Positions 59,487 through 64,000 of a stretch of 64,000 nucleotides of DNA are shown here, one piece after another (the first letter of the stretch is position 1; each line of letters starts with the position of its first letter). The stretch spans positions 62,001 to 126,000 of the forward strand of contig PQAL01000018.1 in assembly GCA_003105035.1 (NCBI GenBank), written 5' to 3'. The position numbers and the translations under genes are program-made. The stretch is from Anaerolineales bacterium. GTDB taxonomy: Bacteria; Chloroflexota; Anaerolineae; Anaerolineales; UBA4823. Below the pieces are notes generated by a model, which saw only the letters and a list, made by a program, of their open reading frames with translations, was not told the DNA's origin and did no database searches.

Positions 59487-62183
59487 ATGATCGATCTACC
59501 GAAAGCATACGATTTTAACTCCACCGAAGACAGAATTTACCGGATGTGGGAGGAGAATGGTTACTTCCCGCCGGTGAATGATCCCAATAAACCCGGCTTC
59601 GATCCGACTCGAAAGCCCTACGTGATCTCTATTCCCCCACCCAATATCACGGGCGAGCTTCACCTCGGTTCCGCATTATTCGTCTCTCTGGAAGATTTGA
59701 TGATCCGTTATCATCGCATGAAGGGCATTCCATCCTTGTGGGTTCCAGGTTCCGACCATGCCAGCATTGCCACACACCTACAGATCGAAAAGGCATTACG
59801 CCGCGAGGGGATCACTCGCGAGCAGATCGGCCGCGAAGAATTCCTTAAACGAGCCTGGGAATGGAAGAACAAGTATGGTGGCATCATTACCAGCCAGATT
59901 CGCCGGCTGGGTGCTTCGTGTGACTGGAGTCGTGAGCGCTTTACCATGGATGAAGGTCTCTCGCGCGCGGTACGTGAAGCTTTCGTGCGTTTATACGAAA
60001 AAGGTTTGATTTATCGTGGTCCGAGGCTGATCAATTGGTCCCCAGGTCTGAAGACGGCCGTGTCTGACCTGGAAGTGGAATATTCAGAAGAGATGGGTAA
60101 GCTGTATTACTTTAAATACATGCTGGCGGGCTCAAAAGACGAATTTATCCCGGTGGCTACCACACGGCCAGAAACCATCCTGGGGGATACGGCTGTGGCG
60201 GTTCATCCCGAAGATGAGCGTTACCGAAAATACGTTGGCCGAAAAGTGATTGTTCCCATCCTGGGGCGAACGATACCCGTGATCGCGGATGAGTATGTTG
60301 ATCGTGAATTTGGAACCGGCGCATTAAAAATCACCCCAGGTCATGATCCAAATGACTACCAGATAGGTCTGAAGCATGGCTTGGAGATCATTTCTGTCCT
60401 GGATCCAGATGCGCGAGTAAATGAGAACGGTGGACCGTACCGAGGCCAGGATCGTTTTGATTGCCGTAAGCATCTGTGGGAAGACATGCAGACTGCAGGC
60501 CTGGTGATTAAAGAGCAGGATTATTTGATGAATATCCCCCGTTCGCAGCGTGGGGGGGAGATCATTGAGCCGATGATCTCAATGCAGTGGTTCCTACGCA
60601 TGGAATCACTGGCAGAACCAGCCCTGGAAGTGGTCAGGTCGGGTCGCATTCGCATCGTACCCGATCACTTCACCAAGGTTTATTACAACTGGCTGGAAAA
60701 TATCCAGGATTGGTGTATATCACGCCAGCTGTGGTGGGGCCACCGCATTCCAGTCTGGTACTGTAAAGCTTGCGGTGATGTGACCGTCTCACGGACTGAT
60801 CCAACCACGTGTGCCCATTGTGGGAGTAAAAACATCGAGCAGGACTCGGACGTCTTGGATACCTGGTTCTCATCCGCCCTGTGGCCTTTCTCCACCCTGG
60901 GTTGGCCAGATGAGACTCCAGATTACTGCTATTTCTACCCGACGACAATGATGGAAACAGGCTACGACATCTTATTTTTCTGGGTAGCTAGGATGATCAT
61001 GTTTGGCCTTGAATTTACCGGCAATATCCCGTTCAGCCAGATCTATTTGCATGGGATCATCCGGGATGCTCAAGGAAAAAAGATGAGTAAATCTTATGAT
61101 AATGTCATTGATCCATTGATCGTCATGGATGAATATGGCACGGATGCGCTCAGGTTTTCCATGCTGGTGGGCTCCACACCCGGTAAGGACATGAATGCCA
61201 GCATCAAGCAGGTTGAACCCAATCGTAATTTCATCAACAAGGTGTGGAATGCCAGCCGCTTCATCATCACCAGCCTGGAAAAGGTGACCGTCAAGCCATC
61301 GACAGAACTGGAGTGGACTCTGGCAGATTCCTGGATCTGGTCACGCACCCAGGAGCTCATCCGCAATGTAGAGCGCTTGTTCCAGACCTACCAATACGGT
61401 GAAGCCGGACGGCAGATCTATGACTTTTTCTGGAGTGAGTTCGCCGACTGGTACATCGAGGTGGCCAAGTTGCAGATGCTGGAAGGCGGAGCGCGTGCTT
61501 ATTCCACTGCTGCAACCCTCGTGCGAGTGTTGGATCTGTCTTTACGCTTGCTTCACCCATTTACTCCGTTTGTAACCGAGGAGATCTGGGACACGTTGCG
61601 AGAGGCCTTACAAGGCAGCCCACTTTCGGATATCTCTTCCAGCTGGGACGAACACCTGATTATCGCTGCCTGGCCTGATGCGCGCCTGACCGAAGGTTGG
61701 GAAGACCAGGTTACTACCGATTTCAGCCTGGTTCAGGAGGTAATTCGTTCAATCAGAAATATTCGAGCTGAAAAGAACGTCAAGCCGAGTAAACGTATCC
61801 CAGCATTGTTGGCTGCGGGTGATAAGACTGAGCTGTTCCTGAAGCAGAAAAATGTCATCTGCTCCCTTGCCCTGGTAGACCCAGGCAAGTTTGAGGTTTC
61901 AGCCAGTCTGCCACCGAAGGGAGAAGATCAAATTGGGCTCGCCATCGGACCCGTGGAGATCCTCTTACCACTCGAAGGTCTGGTGGACAAGGCCGAGGAA
62001 CGTGAACGCATCACCAAGGCGCTAGCTGAAGCTGAATCCCAAGGCAACCGCCTGGAAAAATTGCTTGCCGGCTCGTTTGCTGAGCGTGCCCCGGCAGAAA
62101 TTGTCCTGAAAGAAAGGGAGAAACTGCTCACTTTTAAAGAAACGGTTGAGTTGTTACAAAAACAGCTGGATGCCTTAGGTTGA
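59487..62183 (+). CDS. valS: Valyl-tRNA synthetase
   Basis: An 898-residue class I synthetase. The HIGH-like motif is PPPNITGELHLGSAL (about 51-65), the KMSKS motif is GKKMSKSYDNVIDP (about 530-543), and the editing domain has VATTRPETILGDTAV (about 229-243). A C-terminal coiled coil ends the protein (KALAEAESQGNRLEKLL and after). The ribosome site is AAAGGAGG. Length is normal for bacterial ValRS. A terminator hairpin follows. Confidence 0.97.
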   Translation: MIDLPKAYDFNSTEDRIYRMWEENGYFPPVNDPNKPGFDPTRKPYVISIPPPNITGELHLGSALFVSLEDLMIRYHRMKGIPSLWVPGSDHASIATHLQIEKALRREGITREQIGREEFLKRAWEWKNKYGGIITSQIRRLGASCDWSRERFTMDEGLSRAVREAFVRLYEKGLIYRGPRLINWSPGLKTAVSDLEVEYSEEMGKLYYFKYMLAGSKDEFIPVATTRPETILGDTAVAVHPEDERYRKYVGRKVIVPILGRTIPVIADEYVDREFGTGALKITPGHDPNDYQIGLKHGLEIISVLDPDARVNENGGPYRGQDRFDCRKHLWEDMQTAGLVIKEQDYLMNIPRSQRGGEIIEPMISMQWFLRMESLAEPALEVVRSGRIRIVPDHFTKVYYNWLENIQDWCISRQLWWGHRIPVWYCKACGDVTVSRTDPTTCAHCGSKNIEQDSDVLDTWFSSALWPFSTLGWPDETPDYCYFYPTTMMETGYDILFFWVARMIMFGLEFTGNIPFSQIYLHGIIRDAQGKKMSKSYDNVIDPLIVMDEYGTDALRFSMLVGSTPGKDMNASIKQVEPNRNFINKVWNASRFIITSLEKVTVKPSTELEWTLADSWIWSRTQELIRNVERLFQTYQYGEAGRQIYDFFWSEFADWYIEVAKLQMLEGGARAYSTAATLVRVLDLSLRLLHPFTPFVTEEIWDTLREALQGSPLSDISSSWDEHLIIAAWPDARLTEGWEDQVTTDFSLVQEVIRSIRNIRAEKNVKPSKRIPALLAAGDKTELFLKQKNVICSLALVDPGKFEVSASLPPKGEDQIGLAIGPVEILLPLEGLVDKAEERERITKALAEAESQGNRLEKLLAGSFAERAPAEIVLKEREKLLTFKETVELLQKQLDALG

Positions 62184-62196
62184 TTACCGGATGAGT

Positions 62197-62236
62197 AGAA
62201 GGGCTGCTTGTCTCGATAGGCAGCCCTCTTATTTTA
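62197..62236. terminator. Terminator between valS and the exonuclease-like gene
   Basis: AGGGCTGC (62200-62207) pairs with GCAGCCCT (62220-62227), followed by CTTATTTT on the plus strand. It sits between two convergent stop codons. Confidence 0.7.
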
Positions 62237-63461
62237 ACGCGGTTGATTTTTTTCGCTTCAATCGCTCCAGGCGGTGTTCAAATTCAGATTGCCATTGAAG
62301 CTTCTCGTTGGTCGGAAGCTCAATGACTTCTAGTAGATCTAAAGCCTCCTGGGTCCAACGGAGAGCTAGATCTAAGTCTTCAGCATGGTGTTCGTAATAT
62401 TTGGCCAACTCTTCAAAGGCAAACATCTGTTTTCGTTTGGCTGCTTGTTCCCACAACAGTATGGCGGCCTTGTAATTATTTGTCCGCTTATGTAATAGTG
62501 CCAGGCGGAGTAGGGTGTCGTCAAAAATTCTCTCCGGCAGCCCTTGAGCAAGGCAGGTCTCAAACAAACTCAAAGCCTTATCCGTGTGTCCAAGTTCTTC
62601 CAGCAACCTTGCCACAGCAGCCAGGTCTGCAAATTCTCCGCCTACCCGGACCAGCGGATCTTCCAACAAGGCGGAGGTATGATTCAGGAGCGCAGCGAGG
62701 GAAACTACATCCATAGCATTATGGTAAAACACGCGCTGCAGGGGTCGGGCATCTCCATCCCGCAAATAGTCGAAGTAGATCTGGGGGATCATCCAACCTG
62801 GGATCTCCTCATCTGTCCTGTTGGCATGCAGGATTTGGACTTCCAGGTTCGCCAAAGTCCGGCTGGGTAACCGGTCTCGCCATAAACGGCGGGCCAAATG
62901 TAGAAGATCAACATGGGAGAGATCCATGAAGGGTGATTTCCACCCCTGCAATGTATATCTCGTGTTTAGCAGGGGTACATCGAAAGATTTTCCATTAAAA
63001 CTTACGATGGTTTGGCTGGGTGCCAGGAACTGCTCCAATGCCAGTAACAAGGCTGGCTCATCCAGGGGGTCAGGCATGAAATACTGGGCCAGGTGAAAGC
63101 CTTCAGGGTCCAGCCGGCCAACTCCAATGAGGAAAGCAAAGGTTCCGGTTCCACCCGCCAGCCCTGAAGTCTCAGTGTCCAGGAAAACCAGACTCTCCGG
63201 TTCCTGGTCAGCGATTCCTATTTCACCCGCCCATTCAGCGATCGTCAGTGGCCTGGTATTAATCCGCAATCCGATCTGACCCTGGAGATAGCTGATTGGG
63301 AAGTCTTGCTCAATCACGTACGCCCGGCCATTGCCAGCCTCGATGAAACGTCCAGGTACGATTTCTTCGACTGGATGCTTCCTTCTGGGTTGGGGAGCAG
63401 GAAGATCCTGGGTGCCTACCTTTACTCCCAGGGCTCGTAAACGGTCAGAGAGGGTTGGCAT
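62229..63461 (-). CDS. DEDD-type exonuclease-like (RNase H fold) protein with TPR tail, YprB-like
   Basis: A 410-residue protein. Residues about 85-280 form a DEDDh-like nuclease fold: VFLDTETSGLAGGTGTF (D-x-E at about 95-97), VSFNGKSFDVPLLNTR, VDLLHLARRLWRDRLPS, and HNAMDVVSL with the last His and Asp. Bacillus YprB has this layout. Residues after about 290 are TPR-like helices (DKALSLFETCLAQGLPE, NYKAAILLWEQAAK). It probably cuts or trims DNA or RNA, but the substrate is unknown. Its start is near 63461, and no clear promoter was found. Confidence 0.78.
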   Translation of the reverse strand: MPTLSDRLRALGVKVGTQDLPAPQPRRKHPVEEIVPGRFIEAGNGRAYVIEQDFPISYLQGQIGLRINTRPLTIAEWAGEIGIADQEPESLVFLDTETSGLAGGTGTFAFLIGVGRLDPEGFHLAQYFMPDPLDEPALLLALEQFLAPSQTIVSFNGKSFDVPLLNTRYTLQGWKSPFMDLSHVDLLHLARRLWRDRLPSRTLANLEVQILHANRTDEEIPGWMIPQIYFDYLRDGDARPLQRVFYHNAMDVVSLAALLNHTSALLEDPLVRVGGEFADLAAVARLLEELGHTDKALSLFETCLAQGLPERIFDDTLLRLALLHKRTNNYKAAILLWEQAAKRKQMFAFEELAKYYEHHAEDLDLALRWTQEALDLLEVIELPTNEKLQWQSEFEHRLERLKRKKSTALK

Positions 63462-63750
63462 GGAAGTTTGTACTATTCATCAAATTATTCATTACCATTG
63501 TTAGAACCAGGACTCGGGCGATTCTAATCATTAATGATACTGCATCTCAAACATATGATTCAGATTGACGAAGTCAAGGGTATTTCCAATATCGACGAAT
63601 ACCTCATATTGCGGTTAATAATTAATAACGTTATATTTTATACCCAATCGCAGGTATAATCTTTTTCTCTAAACAACCACGGATGAATTTAATAACAACG
63701 CGATAATCTGCTGGGGATAACCTTTTGGAATTCTTTGGGTTAATGAGTAT
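63462..63750. other. Intergenic region ahead of the SDR gene
   Basis: A 289 nt AT-rich divergent region. TATAAT at 63654-63659 is a good -10 for the SDR gene, but no convincing -35 lies 16-18 nt upstream. No RNA gene or repeat was seen. Confidence 0.35.
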
Positions 63751-64000
63751 ATGAAAATCAAAGCGCAGTTAGGGAAGGGAAAAGTTGCCCTGGTTACGGG
63801 TGGGTCGAGCGGGATTGGTAAGGCTGTTGCCTGTGCGTTGGCAATGAGGGGCATGCACGTATGCCTGTTAGCCCAGCGCCAGGAATTGTTGGATTCTGCG
63901 CTTACCGAAGTAGAAAAGTATCGTGAGAACAAAGAACAGCTAATTGCAACGATATCTGCAGATGTTTCGGATTGGGATAGTGTTCAAAAGGCGATGCAGA
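63751..64000 (+). CDS. Short-chain dehydrogenase/reductase, N-terminal part (cut by window edge)
   Basis: The frame is open from the ATG at 63751 to the right edge (83 codons). It starts with the NAD(P)-binding motif KVALVTGGSSGIGKAVA (T-G-x3-G-x-G), and ISADVSDWDSVQKAM matches the adenine-ribose binding strand. LLAQRQELLDSALTEVEKY resembles 3-ketodihydrosphingosine-reductase-like SDRs, which would fit a sphingolipid or other lipid role. The catalytic Tyr-x3-Lys lies beyond the edge, so the exact type cannot be fixed. Confidence 0.85.
   Translation, partial: MKIKAQLGKGKVALVTGGSSGIGKAVACALAMRGMHVCLLAQRQELLDSALTEVEKYRENKEQLIATISADVSDWDSVQKAMQ

Noticed and set aside
1-64000. CRISPR array, tRNA or rRNA gene, insertion sequence, prophage
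   Set aside because: No regularly spaced repeats, no cloverleaf with a TTCGA-type T-loop, no transposase or integrase motif was seen on either strand by eye.

Overview
The window looks like a piece of the chromosome of an anaerobic, H2-using Chloroflexota bacterium, most likely class Anaerolineae. This is inferred from gene content and family flavour: a complete carbonyl branch of the Wood-Ljungdahl pathway, an Mvh-type [NiFe] hydrogenase with HdrABC, a fused transaldolase/phosphoglucose isomerase, and a T-box ahead of valS. It is not a phylogenetic result. Coding density is high. I see no tRNA, rRNA, CRISPR array, insertion sequence or phage gene.

Layout. Positions 1-6645 (minus) form a tight operon: AAA+ ATPase, glycerophosphodiesterase, threonine dehydratase, CoA-transferase beta subunit, and a secreted family 3 glycosidase cut by the left edge. 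Positions 6772-15570 hold a glycosyltransferase, recJ and a ROK kinase, then yvcK-gap-pgk-tpiA with a membrane metalloprotease candidate. Positions 15696-21798 hold small regulatory and lipid genes: an RfaH-like NusG paralogue, a low-molecular-weight phosphatase, an ECF sigma factor, DegV, a DUF166 protein, a patatin and an esterase.

The core is a 24 kb, 22-gene minus-strand block (45972 down to 21830). In transcription order it is hdrC-hdrB-hdrA-mvhD-mvhG-mvhA-maturation protease, a cyclic-nucleotide-binding-fold protein, a GNAT acetyltransferase, an HMA-like protein, cooS-acsB-acsD-acsC-acsV-acsE, malic enzyme, a thioredoxin-reductase-like flavoprotein, a metV-metF fusion, a small Cys-motif protein and two CooC-type ATPases. 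The parts fit one scheme. The hydrogenase and HdrABC oxidise H2 and split electrons between ferredoxin and a second acceptor. MetVF makes methyl-THF, AcsE moves the methyl to the corrinoid protein AcsCD (kept active by AcsV), and CooS/AcsB make acetyl-CoA. The reverse, acetate-oxidising direction is equally possible from sequence. fhs, folD and formate dehydrogenase are not in the window.

Divergent from that block are tkt-rpiB-tal/pgi (46263-51583), the non-oxidative pentose phosphate genes. A GTGA-N6-TCAC inverted repeat lies in the shared intergenic region. From 51634 on come an acyl-CoA ligase with a strong promoter and a palindrome, miaA-yraN-glycosyltransferase, a membrane protein with a JAMM protease, plsY, an MBL hydrolase, valS behind a T-box leader, a DEDD exonuclease-like TPR protein, and the start of an SDR reductase cut by the right edge.

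The most unusual items are the CNB-fold/GNAT gene pair inside the Wood-Ljungdahl block (it resembles a split mycobacterial Pat), the MetV-MetF fusion, a TrxR-like protein whose redox CxxC has become SxxS, an HMA-fold protein with His-His in place of CxxC beside cooS, and several promoters placed so close to the ATG that leaderless mRNAs are likely.
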